Shown here: positions 42,434-51,370 of the stretch, piece by piece
Numbering within the stretch: position 1 is the stretch's first letter
Layout: every line of letters starts with the position of its first letter
DNA from: Burkholderia sp. GAS332
GTDB taxonomy: Bacteria > Pseudomonadota > Gammaproteobacteria > Burkholderiales > Burkholderiaceae
Assembly (NCBI GenBank): GCA_900142905.1
Contig: FSRV01000001.1
Span: forward strand, 682,001 to 746,000
Direction: 5' to 3'
DNA: 64,000 nucleotides
Program-made: the position numbers and the translations under genes
Notes under the pieces: model-generated
The model's database searches: none
Seen by the model: only the letters and a program-made list of their open reading frames with translations
What the model was told of the DNA's origin: nothing

Positions 42434-43372
42434 CTACTCCGACTCGCGCGTAGCTGCCACACGTCGGCGTGCCCGCTTCGAGACACCATTCACCAGCGCC
42501 CAGCGGATCACCGGCGCGACCAGCCTCACGCCGGGCCTCATGACCGCACGGCGAATACCGGCGAATCGTTCGAACCCCAGCATCGTTTGCGCCCAATCGG
42601 GCAGCAGATCGACACCGGCATTCAACATCAATGCTCCCGCGGGCCGCATTGCAGGGCTAGGTGCGGGCGCATTCATCAGAACTCTCACGACTTCTTGAGT
42701 ACGCTCGCTGGCCACCAACTCAGGCTGCATGGCGCGCAGATAAGCGTCAATCTCGGCACGTGAACGCGGAATGTTCGACGCGCCGAGCATCTCGGCGATG
42801 CGCGCGGTTTCCGCGAAGTATTGATCCTGCGCGGCGACGGGCAGCAACGGGTTCACGTACTGCAGGTGCGCAGCCATGAAACTCGACACTTCGGCCACAT
42901 GCACCCACGTCAGCAGGGCAGGGTCGCTCGCGCGATACGGTCGGCCATCAGGTCCAACGCCGGTGACGCCGAGGTGAATGCACTTCACGCGCTCAATCAG
43001 CGCTAAAGCGTCCTGCCGGCTGCCGTACGTCGTGCCGGAGATGAAAGTCGCGGTTCGGCGCAAGCGCCCCAGAATATCGGTGCGAAACGTCGAATGGTCC
43101 CATACGCCGGCGAGTGCCAGCGGATGCAGTGCCTGGAGCAGCAGTGCGCTGATACCGCCCGTCATCATCGACGTGAAGTCGGCATGGACTTTCCAGCACA
43201 CGGAGTCGGGCCCGAAGAGCCCGGGGTCGCCCGGCGGTGATGAGTAGTCGAGTGTGGGGCCGCTGCCGGTTGTCAGATGCGTGACGCCGGCCGCCAGTTT
43301 CGAGCGGATTCTGCCCGCGAGTAATTGCGCGAGGCCGCCGCGTGTAGTGGGCTGCTTGACTTGATCGGACAT
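42434..43372 (-). CDS. MpaB/rubber-oxygenase-type (DUF2236) protein
   Basis: The 312-residue protein matches the DUF2236 domain, now described as the catalytic domain of MpaB-type oxygenases and latex-clearing (rubber) oxygenases that bind heme. Visible motifs are CWKVHADFTSMMTGGISALLLQALHPLALAGVWDHS (residues about 60-95, containing the conserved His) and LTWVHVAEVSSFMAAHLQY. The first 30 residues are basic and no signal peptide is evident. Its substrate is unknown. It starts 33 bases downstream of the ruvB stop on the same strand, so it may be read through from ruvAB. Confidence 0.8.
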   Translation of the reverse strand: MSDQVKQPTTRGGLAQLLAGRIRSKLAAGVTHLTTGSGPTLDYSSPPGDPGLFGPDSVCWKVHADFTSMMTGGISALLLQALHPLALAGVWDHSTFRTDILGRLRRTATFISGTTYGSRQDALALIERVKCIHLGVTGVGPDGRPYRASDPALLTWVHVAEVSSFMAAHLQYVNPLLPVAAQDQYFAETARIAEMLGASNIPRSRAEIDAYLRAMQPELVASERTQEVVRVLMNAPAPSPAMRPAGALMLNAGVDLLPDWAQTMLGFERFAGIRRAVMRPGVRLVAPVIRWALVNGVSKRARRRVAATRESE

Positions 43373-43405
43373 CCCTAAATCGGTCTCACGCGGCTTGTAT
43401 CCAGC

Positions 43406-44470
43406 TCAGGTTGCGGCCGCATCCCACAGGCCGGATATGGGACTCGAAGCGTCCGGCGCGGCAAGACCGAAATGCCGGTACGTGAGCAGTGTAGCGACGC
43501 GGCCGCGCGGTGTGCGCTGCAGGAAGCCTTGCTGGATCAGATACGGTTCGAGCACGTCTTCGATTGTGTCGCGCTCTTCGCCGATTGCCGCCGCCAGATT
43601 GTCGACGCCGACCGGGCCGCCGTCGAACTTGTGCAGGATCGCTTCGAGCAGTTTGCGGTCCATCAGGTCGAAGCCGACCGCGTCCACGTCGAGCATTTTG
43701 AGTGCGGCGTCGGCTACTTGTGCGGTGATGTTGCCGTCCGCTTTCACTTCGGCGAAATCGCGCACACGGCGCAGCAGCCGGTTCGCGATCCGCGGCGTGC
43801 CACGTGCGCGCTTGGCGATTTCGAATGCGCCGTCCGGATGGATCTGCGCATGCAGCAACGACGCCGAACGCGTGACGATGCGCGCCAGTTCTTCGGCGTT
43901 ATAGAACTCGAGCCGCGCCACGATCCCGAAGCGATCGCGCAGCGGATTGGTCAGCATGCCCGCACGGGTCGTTGCGCCAACCAGCGTGAACGGCTGCAGA
44001 TCCAGCTTCACGCTGCGCGCGGCCGGTCCTTCGCCGATCATGATGTCGATCTGATAGTCCTCCAACGCCGGATACAGAATTTCTTCGACGACCGGCGAGA
44101 GCCGGTGGATTTCGTCGATGAACAGGACGTCGTTGGCTTCGAGATTGGTGAGCAGCGCGGCGAGGTCACCGGCGCGTTCGAGCACCGGGCCGGAGGTTTG
44201 CCGCAGATTGACGCCCATTTCCCGCGCGATGATGTGCGCGAGCGTGGTCTTGCCGAGACCCGGTGGCCCGAACAGCAGCACGTGGTCGAGCGATTCGGAC
44301 CGGCGCTTGGCAGCCTCGATGAAGATTTCCAGCTGACCGCGCACTTTTTCCTGCCCGACATATTCTTCGAGCTGGCGCGGGCGCAACGCGCGCTCGAACG
44401 CTTCTTCGTTCGGCGAGACGGGCGTGGCCGCGATGATGCGCTCGGCGGCGAGTTTGTCGGTTTCGATCAT
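43406..44470 (-). CDS. ruvB: Holliday junction branch-migration ATPase RuvB
   Basis: RuvB (354 residues) is the hexameric motor that drives branch migration with RuvA. Walker A is GPPGLGKT (residues 68-75), Walker B with DEIH follows in [23 protein letters not shown], and sensor 1 lies in [19 protein letters not shown]; the C-terminal winged helix ends in RTPRGR. The start at 44470 gives the usual [14 protein letters not shown]-terminus. It follows ruvA by 144 bases. Confidence 0.97.
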   Translation of the reverse strand: MIETDKLAAERIIAATPVSPNEEAFERALRPRQLEEYVGQEKVRGQLEIFIEAAKRRSESLDHVLLFGPPGLGKTTLAHIIAREMGVNLRQTSGPVLERAGDLAALLTNLEANDVLFIDEIHRLSPVVEEILYPALEDYQIDIMIGEGPAARSVKLDLQPFTLVGATTRAGMLTNPLRDRFGIVARLEFYNAEELARIVTRSASLLHAQIHPDGAFEIAKRARGTPRIANRLLRRVRDFAEVKADGNITAQVADAALKMLDVDAVGFDLMDRKLLEAILHKFDGGPVGVDNLAAAIGEERDTIEDVLEPYLIQQGFLQRTPRGRVATLLTYRHFGLAAPDASSPISGLWDAAAT

Positions 44471-44614
44471 GCGGTTATTGTACCGCGCGCGCCCCGAAGG
44501 AAGTCCGCTTGGGGGGCGCCCAGTGCGAAACCCGGCTGAACGGCCAGGGTGTGCGGCGCGCCGCCGTATGCGAAGCTTGACCCATCGCATGCGGCGCCAC
44601 CGGCATGGCCTGTT

Positions 44615-45196
44615 TTAGCCCTTGGACAACGCCTTCAACGCGAGCTTGATGCCCTCGGAAACACCGGTGCCGGCCGGCACGTTCTTGACGGCCGCCAACG
44701 CTTCTTTTTCGGAGTAACCCAATGCGAGCAGTGCGTTCAGGATATCGGAGGCGTGGTTGGATGCCGACGTCGCACCGGCCATCGCGCCCAGGTCGGCGCC
44801 GATCTTGCCCTTCAGTTCGAGGAGCAGCCGCTCCGCCGTCTTCTTGCCGATGCCGGGCACGCGAGTCAGGCGCGCTGCGTCCTGCATCGTGACGGTCTGC
44901 GCCAGTTCATGCACGCTCATCCCGGAGAGCACGGCGAGTGCCATGCGTGCGCCGATGCCGGTGATCTTCAGCAACTCGCGGAAGGTCGAGCGCTCTTCGG
45001 CGGTGCCGAAGCCATAGAGCAGATGCGCGTCTTCACGCACGATCATTTGCGTGAGCAGCACGACGCGTTCACCGGTCGACGGCAGGTTGTAGAACGTGCT
45101 CATCGGCACATCGACTTCGTAACCGACGCCGTTGCAGTCGACGAGTAGATGCGGCGGGTTTTTTTCCAGCAGAACGCCGGCAATGCGACCGATCAT
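44615..45196 (-). CDS. ruvA: Holliday junction DNA-binding protein RuvA
   Basis: RuvA (193 residues) forms the tetramer that binds the four-way junction and loads RuvB. The OB-fold N-terminus [31 protein letters not shown] is typical, followed by a helix-hairpin-helix pair ([41 protein letters not shown]) and the C-terminal RuvB-binding domain ([19 protein letters not shown]). It is separated from ruvC by a LysE-type gene on the opposite strand. Confidence 0.96.
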   Translation of the reverse strand: MIGRIAGVLLEKNPPHLLVDCNGVGYEVDVPMSTFYNLPSTGERVVLLTQMIVREDAHLLYGFGTAEERSTFRELLKITGIGARMALAVLSGMSVHELAQTVTMQDAARLTRVPGIGKKTAERLLLELKGKIGADLGAMAGATSASNHASDILNALLALGYSEKEALAAVKNVPAGTGVSEGIKLALKALSKG

Positions 45197-45354
45197 GGCG
45201 GATTCAATCTTGAGAGAAAGGGCGAGTGTAGCGCAGCGAGTGCGTGGCGGGCGTGGTGCGTTATGCGCAATCGCGGTTGACCAGCGTCTTGCAGCCCCCT
45301 AGACTGGGATCCCTTTTGGCGGGTTCTCACCCGGCACAACCAGAAGGAGCTTCC

Positions 45355-45987
45355 ATGCTGAGCTTTACCACTCTCGCGCTGTTTGCCGGCGCGTGTCTCG
45401 CGTTGACCGCCACGCCCGGCCCCGACATGCTGCTGATCGCTTCGCGCAGCGTGAGCCAAGGACGTCCTGCTGGGTTCGCATCGTTGGCGGGTATTCTGGT
45501 CGGCACGTACTGCCATGCCTTGGCCGCGGCATTCGGTCTGTCGCAGCTTTTTCTGGCCGTGCCGATGGCTTATGACGTCGTGCGCTTTGCTGGCGCCGCC
45601 TATCTGCTGTATCTCGCCTGGAAGACGTTCCGCACACAAGGCACGGTGCTGTCGCCGAATGCGTCGATGAGCCGTTATCCGGTCGGCCGCATTTTCCGGC
45701 AGGGTCTCTTCACCAATCTGCTGAATCCCAAAGTCGCGCTTTTCGTGCTCGCGCTGTTTCCGCAATTCGTGCGGCCCGAAGCAGGCTCGGTGGCGCTGCA
45801 GATCATGGTGCTCGCGACCGTGCTGAATCTGATCGGCTTCTGTGTGAACGGCGCGGTAATTCTGATGGCGAGCAAGCTTAGCCGCAAGTTGTCGGCGGGG
45901 CGCCGGCCGTCGCGCGTGCCGCAATATTTGTTGGGGACGGTATTCGCCGGGCTGGCTTGCCGGCTGGCATTGGCGAGCAGGAATTGA
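45355..45987 (+). CDS. LysE/RhtB family amino acid exporter
   Basis: The 210-residue protein has six predicted membrane helices and the family hallmark ATPGPDMLLIASRSVSQGRPAGFASLAG near the N-terminus, with FTNLLNPKVALFVLALFPQFV in the middle. Members export amino acids such as threonine, homoserine, leucine or lysine; the substrate here is not predictable. GAAGGAG precedes the ATG at 45355. It sits on the plus strand between the minus-strand ruvA and ruvC, splitting what is often a compact ruvCAB block. Confidence 0.9.
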   Translation: MLSFTTLALFAGACLALTATPGPDMLLIASRSVSQGRPAGFASLAGILVGTYCHALAAAFGLSQLFLAVPMAYDVVRFAGAAYLLYLAWKTFRTQGTVLSPNASMSRYPVGRIFRQGLFTNLLNPKVALFVLALFPQFVRPEAGSVALQIMVLATVLNLIGFCVNGAVILMASKLSRKLSAGRRPSRVPQYLLGTVFAGLACRLALASRN

Positions 45988-46144
45988 ACGCCGCGGGCGG
46001 CCGCCGTCGTAGAGCCGTTGCCCGCCTGACCAGAACTGAGCGCTACGGGCGAGTCGCGCGCGCGTCGCGTTTGAGCGGCGGTTGCCTGCGAGCGTAAGCG
46101 ATCGTGACGGGCTTGCGCCACCAGCGTCGGCGGGGGGTATTCGC

Positions 46145-46687
46145 CTATCCGACCAACCGCCCGCGCCGCACTCGCAAGCCTTTCTTCGCCAACGAAGGCG
46201 CAATACCGCCCAGCGTGCTCAGGGTCGTGCCGCCGTGTGCGTGGCAAATCGCCATGCCGAGGGCGTCGGCGGCATCCGTGCTGGGCACGCCGGAGAGGTT
46301 GAGCAGCCGCACCACCATCTGCTGCATCTGCTCCTTGGTCGCGCGGCCGTAGCCGACCACAGCCTGCTTCAACTGCAGCGCCGTATATTCGGCGACCGGC
46401 ACGCCGCCCGCCACCAGGCCACAGATTGCGGCGCCGCGCGCCTGGCCGAGCAGCAGAGTGGATTGCGGGTTGACGTTGACGAACACCTTTTCGATCGCCG
46501 ACTGATCCGGCGAATGCTGACGGACCAGCGTCGAAATACCTTCGAAAATGGTGCCGAGACGCGAGGGCAGATCGGCGTCGGCGGTCTTGATCACGCCGCT
46601 TGCGACGTAGCTGAGCGTGTGTCCGGTTTGATCGATTACGCCAAAACCGGTCACGCGCAAGCCGGGGTCGATGCCGAGAATTCTCAT
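46145..46687 (-). CDS. ruvC: Holliday junction resolvase RuvC
   Basis: RuvC (180 residues) cuts Holliday junctions after branch migration by RuvAB. All four catalytic acids are visible: Asp7 (MRILGIDPG), Glu66 (SAIEKVFV), Asp138 and Asp141 ([11 protein letters not shown]). Length is typical. It lies downstream of purH, whose terminator comes between, and upstream of ruvA. Confidence 0.97.
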   Translation of the reverse strand: MRILGIDPGLRVTGFGVIDQTGHTLSYVASGVIKTADADLPSRLGTIFEGISTLVRQHSPDQSAIEKVFVNVNPQSTLLLGQARGAAICGLVAGGVPVAEYTALQLKQAVVGYGRATKEQMQQMVVRLLNLSGVPSTDAADALGMAICHAHGGTTLSTLGGIAPSLAKKGLRVRRGRLVG

Positions 46688-46822
46688 GAGGTGCCGCAGG
46701 TGCGGTGAAAACTAAGTGCTTGCGATACTACAACGAACGCGCGAGGCGGCGGTCGGTATGCAGCGATGCCGGCGGAATAAAAACCGGCGCATGCGTTGAA
46801 AAGAGATCGCACACACGCGCAA

Positions 46823-46860
46823 AAGAAAACGGCCCGGCGGAAATCTCCGCCGGGCCGTTT
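46823..46860 (-). terminator. Terminator after purH
   Basis: A 15-bp stem (46827-46841 with 46846-46860, core ACGGCCCGGCGGA) around four bases is followed, on the minus strand, by a T-rich run. It separates purH from ruvC. Confidence 0.92.
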
Positions 46861-46923
46861 CGCTCAAGCCAGGTTTGCGACTACCGCTTCACAAAGAATC
46901 AGGCGGTGTTCGCGAAGCTGGAA

Positions 46924-48489
46924 TCAATGCCGGAAGTGACGCACCCCGGTCAACACCATCGCGATGTTGTGCTCGTCCGCTGCGCTGACCACTTCGTCAT
47001 CGCGCATCGAGCCGCCCGGTTGAATCACGCAGGTCGCGCCTGCCGCGACCACCACGTCCAGACCATCGCGGAACGGGAAGAACGCATCCGACGCCACGGC
47101 CGAACCGGTCAGCGTCAAACCGGCATTCTGCGCCTTGATGCTGGCGATGCGCGCCGAGTCCACGCGGCTCATCTGGCCCGCGCCGACGCCGAGCGTCATG
47201 CCGTTGCCGCAGAACACGATCGCGTTCGACTTGACGTACTTCGCGACGCGCCATGCGAACAGCAGGTCGTCCATTTCCTTCGGCGTCGGGTGACGCTTCG
47301 TGACCACGCGCAATTCGCGCGGCTGCACGTTCTTCGAATCGAGCGATTGCACCAGCAGGCCGCCGCCGACGCGCTTCAGATCGAACGCGTTATGGCCTTC
47401 ACCCAAAGCGATTTCCAAGAGACGCACGTTCTGCTTGGCCGCGAACACTTGGCGAGCCGCCGCGCTGAACGACGGCGCGATCAGCACTTCGACAAACTGC
47501 TTGGCCACCGCTTGCGCAGCCGTTTCGTCGACTTCACGATTGAACGCGATGATGCCGCCGAACGCCGAGGTCGGATCGGTCTGGAACGCCTTCGCATACG
47601 CTTCGTTCGCGTCCGCGCCCACTGCTACGCCGCACGGATTCGCGTGCTTGACGATCACGCAAGCCGGCACGTCGAACGTCTTCACGCATTCCCACGCTGC
47701 ATCGGAATCGGCGATGTTGTTGTACGACAGTTCCTTGCCCTGCAACTGGCTGTAGTTTGCCAGCGCGCCCGGTTGCACCACCAGGTCGCGGTAAAACGCA
47801 GCGCTCTGATGCGGGTTTTCGCCGTAGCGCAGGTCCTGCACCTTGTCGAACGCCAGGTTGAACGTAGCCGGGTAAGCATTGCGCGACGAATGTTGCAGCT
47901 CGTCGGTCAGGCTCGTCAGGTAGTTCGTGATCGCGCCGTCGTACTGGGCGGTGTGCGCGAACACCTTGGTGGCCAGACGGAAGTTCGTCTTGTACGAAAC
48001 CGCGTTGCTATTCGCACGCATTTCGTCGAGCACGACCGCGTAGTCCGCCGGATCAACCACCACCGTCACGTCGCGATGATTCTTCGCGGCCGAGCGCAGC
48101 ATGGTCGGGCCGCCGATGTCGATATTCTCGATCGCGTCTTCCAGCGAACACTCTTCCTTCGACACGGTCTGCACGAACGGGTACAGATTCACGACCAGCA
48201 GGTCGATCGTCGGGATGTCGTGCTTTTCAAGCGCTGCCATGTGTTCCGGCAGGTCGCGGCGCGCGAGAATGCCGCCGTGCACCTTCGGATGCAGCGTTTT
48301 CACGCGCCCGTCCAGCATTTCCGGGAAGCCCGTGTAGTCGGCGACTTCGGTGACGGAGAGGCCCGCGTCCGCGAGCAGTTTCGCGGTGCCGCCGGTCGAC
48401 AGGATCTTGACGCCGAGGTCCGACAGCGACTTGGCGAAGTCGACGATGCCGGACTTGTCGGAAACAGAGATGAGCGCTTGCTTGATCAT
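46924..48489 (-). CDS. purH: Bifunctional AICAR formyltransferase/IMP cyclohydrolase
   Basis: PurH (521 residues) carries out the last two steps of IMP synthesis. The N-terminal IMP cyclohydrolase domain (residues 1-195) starts [20 protein letters not shown] and holds [23 protein letters not shown]. The C-terminal formyltransferase domain has [30 protein letters not shown] and the catalytic Lys-His pair in that segment. fis and dusB lie just upstream on the same strand, and the three genes probably share transcripts. Confidence 0.98.
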   Translation of the reverse strand: MIKQALISVSDKSGIVDFAKSLSDLGVKILSTGGTAKLLADAGLSVTEVADYTGFPEMLDGRVKTLHPKVHGGILARRDLPEHMAALEKHDIPTIDLLVVNLYPFVQTVSKEECSLEDAIENIDIGGPTMLRSAAKNHRDVTVVVDPADYAVVLDEMRANSNAVSYKTNFRLATKVFAHTAQYDGAITNYLTSLTDELQHSSRNAYPATFNLAFDKVQDLRYGENPHQSAAFYRDLVVQPGALANYSQLQGKELSYNNIADSDAAWECVKTFDVPACVIVKHANPCGVAVGADANEAYAKAFQTDPTSAFGGIIAFNREVDETAAQAVAKQFVEVLIAPSFSAAARQVFAAKQNVRLLEIALGEGHNAFDLKRVGGGLLVQSLDSKNVQPRELRVVTKRHPTPKEMDDLLFAWRVAKYVKSNAIVFCGNGMTLGVGAGQMSRVDSARIASIKAQNAGLTLTGSAVASDAFFPFRDGLDVVVAAGATCVIQPGGSMRDDEVVSAADEHNIAMVLTGVRHFRH

Positions 48490-48544
48490 GATGAAGACGA
48501 AAAGCCGAAGGGAAACGTGGCAGGGCGCCGGAAACTACAACAAG

Positions 48545-48778
48545 CTACAACAAACCGTGCTGTTGCAGTTTCTTGCGCAGCGTATTGCGGTTGATGCCGA
48601 GATACTCGGCGGCCAGCGACTGATTGCCGCCGGCCTGCTCGAGCACCACTTCGAGCAAGGGTTTTTCCACGCACGAAATCACCATGTCGTAGACGTCGTG
48701 CGGATTGGAGCCGTCGAGATCCTGGAAATACATCCCCAGGCTATCGCGGACAGATTGTTCGATATTGTTCTTGCTCAT
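48545..48778 (-). CDS. fis: Fis family DNA-binding protein
   Basis: This 77-residue protein is a short Fis-type nucleoid protein: the C-terminal helix-turn-helix is GGNQSLAAEYLGINRNTLRKKLQQHGLL, nearly the enterobacterial sequence, while the N-terminal beta-hairpin arm of Fis is shorter. Fis bends DNA and modulates rRNA and other promoters. Its start overlaps the dusB stop by four bases (ATGA), the conserved dusB-fis arrangement. Confidence 0.94.
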   Translation of the reverse strand: MSKNNIEQSVRDSLGMYFQDLDGSNPHDVYDMVISCVEKPLLEVVLEQAGGNQSLAAEYLGINRNTLRKKLQQHGLL

Positions 48779-49842
48779 GCTGCTAGTCGGTCGGTATGGT
48801 CCGGCTCGCCGTCGTTCTTGGTGAGCGTCTCGTCGACGTAGACGAGGCGGTCGGAGATCGCCTTTTGGGCGTCGAAGAATTCGTTGACGGCGAGGAGTTG
48901 TTCGCGCGTGGTGTCCAGCGTATTCATGCGATGCCGGAACACGTTGGCGCCAGAAAGGCCGCGAGTGTACCAGCCGATATGCTTACGTGCTGTACGCACA
49001 CCCGTAAATTCGCCGTAGAACGCGTAGTGATCTTCGAGATGCTCGTTCATCACCTGCTGGATTTCGTCGATGCGCGGCGGCGGCAGCAACTCACCCGTTT
49101 GCAGGAAATACTCGATCTCGCGGAACAGCCACGGGCGCCCCTGCGCGGCGCGGCCGATCATGATGGCGTCGGCGCCGGTGGCGGCGAGCACCTCACGGGC
49201 TTTTTGCGGCGATGTAATGTCGCCGTTGGCGACCACCGGAATGCGCACCGCCGCTTTGACGGCGGCAATGGTCTCGTATTCGGCGTCGCCGTGATACAGG
49301 TCGGCGCGCGTGCGACCGTGGACGGTCAGCATCGAAATGCCGGCGGCCTCGGCTAGACGCGCGACCGTCAAAGCGTTTTTGTTGTCGCGATCCCAGCCGG
49401 TGCGGATCTTCAGCGTGACGGGCACCGCGTCAGGGCCGATGCCCACCGCGCCGACCACCGCCTCGACGATGCGCTGCACCAGCGGCTCGTTCTGCAGCAA
49501 AGCGGAACCCGCGGCCACGTTGCACACCTTCTTGGCTGGGCAGCCCATGTTGATGTCGATGATCTGCGCGCCGTTCGCCACGTTGTAGCGCGCGGCTTCG
49601 GCCATCATGGCCGGATCGGCGCCGGCGATCTGCACGGCAATCGGCTCGACCTCGCCCGTGTGGTCGGCACGGCGCATGGTCTTTTCGCTTTTCCACAACT
49701 GCGCGTTCGAGGCGACCATTTCCGACACCGCGTAGCCGGCGCCCAGCCGTTTGCACAACTGCCGGAACGGGCGGTCGGTCACGCCGGCCATGGGGGCGAC
49801 GAACAGGTTATTACGCAGATTGTGGGAGCCGAGAGTAGGCAT
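48775..49842 (-). CDS. dusB: tRNA-dihydrouridine synthase B
   Basis: DusB (355 residues) reduces uridine to dihydrouridine in the tRNA D-loop using FMN. The TIM-barrel signatures are VAPMAGVTDRPFRQLCKRLGAG, the catalytic-Cys motif DINMGCPAKKVC, TLKIRTGWD, LTVHGRTRADLYHG and GDITSPQKAREV. The C-terminal helical domain contains the R-K-H-I-G-W-Y-T segment. It is the first gene of dusB-fis and has a long-armed inverted repeat 20 bases upstream of its start. Confidence 0.96.
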   Translation of the reverse strand: MPTLGSHNLRNNLFVAPMAGVTDRPFRQLCKRLGAGYAVSEMVASNAQLWKSEKTMRRADHTGEVEPIAVQIAGADPAMMAEAARYNVANGAQIIDINMGCPAKKVCNVAAGSALLQNEPLVQRIVEAVVGAVGIGPDAVPVTLKIRTGWDRDNKNALTVARLAEAAGISMLTVHGRTRADLYHGDAEYETIAAVKAAVRIPVVANGDITSPQKAREVLAATGADAIMIGRAAQGRPWLFREIEYFLQTGELLPPPRIDEIQQVMNEHLEDHYAFYGEFTGVRTARKHIGWYTRGLSGANVFRHRMNTLDTTREQLLAVNEFFDAQKAISDRLVYVDETLTKNDGEPDHTDRLAA

Positions 49843-49861
49843 GACTTGGACGCGCCTGCGG

Positions 49862-49887
49862 CCGATTGATCAAATTCTGTCAATCGG
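49862..49887. promoter_or_regulatory. Inverted repeat upstream of dusB
   Basis: CCGATTGA and TCAATCGG are exact complements separated by 10 bases, 20 bases upstream of the dusB start. This may be an operator or a hairpin in the leader of the dusB-fis transcript. Confidence 0.4.
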
Positions 49888-50092
49888 AGCATTCGCGAAA
49901 TGCGAGGGAAAACCGCTATTTTAGCGTTAACAGATAGCCGACACCCGACTTGCGTCTGTCGTAACTCATTAAATCTTCTATGAAAGTGGTCCGGTTCATA
50001 GAACCGGCACCGCTCGCGCGGCTCTGCTCAGGTGCCTGATTATGGTGCCTAAAAAGGCTGCAGCGGCCACGGGGCGCGAGCGGGCGGCGCGC

Positions 50093-51328
50093 TCAGCGGC
50101 GCTGACCGAACATCATTTGCCGCGCCAGCGCGGTTTTCACCGGCGGCACGAATTCGAGCGCGGTGAGGGCGAGGCCGCGCAAGGTGGCCAGCGGTGGGAA
50201 GTCGACGGTGAACAGGCGGGCGAGCGTGTCGGTCGCGCCGATCGTCAGGCGCCGGTCGAGCGCGCGGCGTTGCGCGAACGTCGCCAGCGCGAGCGGGGTG
50301 GGGCCTTCCGTGGACAAGGCATCGGCGAGTGCGTGCGCGTCGCGCAGACCGAGATTCAGACCTTGGCCCGCCACCGGATGCAGCGTTTGCGCCGCATTGC
50401 CGATTGCGACGACATGGCCATTCACCAGCGTATCGACCGCATTCAGTCCTAGCGGGAACGACGCGCGCCCCTTTATCTGCGTAAAGCGGCCCATGCGGTT
50501 GCCGAATGCGGCGCCGAGTTCGCTCAGGAATTCGTCGTCCGGGAGCTGGGTGCGTCGCGCGGCTTCGTCGGGTGCGCAGCACCAGACCAGCGCGTAATTC
50601 GCGCCGCGCACGCCGCCCATCGGCAGCAGCGCGATCGGCCCTTGCGACGTGAAGCGCTCCCATGCCACATGCGGTTGCGGCGCCGACACGGTGACCGTAC
50701 CGACCAGCGCGGTCTGCCCGTAATCGCGCGTGCCGCCGCTGGCATTGCTGCTCGCGCTCCCGGCGGTTTTCTGGTCGCCGAACAGGCCGCCCTCGGCATT
50801 CACCAGAATCCGCGTGCGCAGATTGCGGGTGACACCCGCGGTTTCGATCGGCAGCGTGACGCCGTCGAGGTCTTGGGTCGGCGCTGCGGCGGAGGTGGAG
50901 CGGAACCAGTGCACGGACGTCGCATGAACCGCTTCGGCAAGACCATGCACGATCGACCCATAACGCAGCACGTAGCCGAGCGCCGGCAGGCCGTGTTCAC
51001 TGTGGTCGATGAGGGTGCGGCCGAAGTGGCCGCGCTGCGACACGTGGATGCGCTGGATTGCGGTGGCGTCAGCGGGCCAGCGCAGCGGTTCGAGAATCAT
51101 CCGGCTGCCGTGCGACACGGCGATCGCACGCGGATCGGCAATCGAATCTTCCGGCTCGCGCGCGTCGATCAGCGCGATCTTCAGCGCCCGCGTCGCGCTG
51201 CGGCGCGCCAGCCAGCCGGCAAGCGCTAGCCCGACCGGCCCGGCGCCGACGATCGTCACGTCGAAATCGAAGGAATGATCGGACGCGGCGGGTTTCAGAA
51301 TCACCGTCGACTGGGAAACGTCGTTCAT
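50093..51328 (-). CDS. ubiH: UbiH-type FAD-dependent ubiquinone hydroxylase
   Basis: This 411-residue flavoprotein belongs to the UbiH/UbiF/VisC/COQ6 group of ring hydroxylases in ubiquinone synthesis. The FAD-binding GxGxxG is VGAGPVGLALAGWLARR (residues about 27-43) and the second FAD motif is AIGNAAQTLHPVAGQGLNLGLRDAHAL, which is the form typical of UbiH. Which ring position it acts on is inferred from family. It follows pepP by 42 bases on the same strand, matching the pepP-ubiH pair of many proteobacteria. Confidence 0.88.
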   Translation of the reverse strand: MNDVSQSTVILKPAASDHSFDFDVTIVGAGPVGLALAGWLARRSATRALKIALIDAREPEDSIADPRAIAVSHGSRMILEPLRWPADATAIQRIHVSQRGHFGRTLIDHSEHGLPALGYVLRYGSIVHGLAEAVHATSVHWFRSTSAAAPTQDLDGVTLPIETAGVTRNLRTRILVNAEGGLFGDQKTAGSASSNASGGTRDYGQTALVGTVTVSAPQPHVAWERFTSQGPIALLPMGGVRGANYALVWCCAPDEAARRTQLPDDEFLSELGAAFGNRMGRFTQIKGRASFPLGLNAVDTLVNGHVVAIGNAAQTLHPVAGQGLNLGLRDAHALADALSTEGPTPLALATFAQRRALDRRLTIGATDTLARLFTVDFPPLATLRGLALTALEFVPPVKTALARQMMFGQRR

Positions 51329-51370
51329 TGCGGGTTACTTCCTTGGGTTACTGCCTGGGTTGCTTCTGGG

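Noticed and set aside
46705..48594. A 629-codon plus-strand open frame
   Set aside because: It is antisense to purH, whose two domains are clear.
49991..50007. CCGGTTC-ATA-GAACCGG hairpin after ubiH
   Set aside because: The stem is short and no T run follows on the ubiH strand, so I do not call it a terminator.
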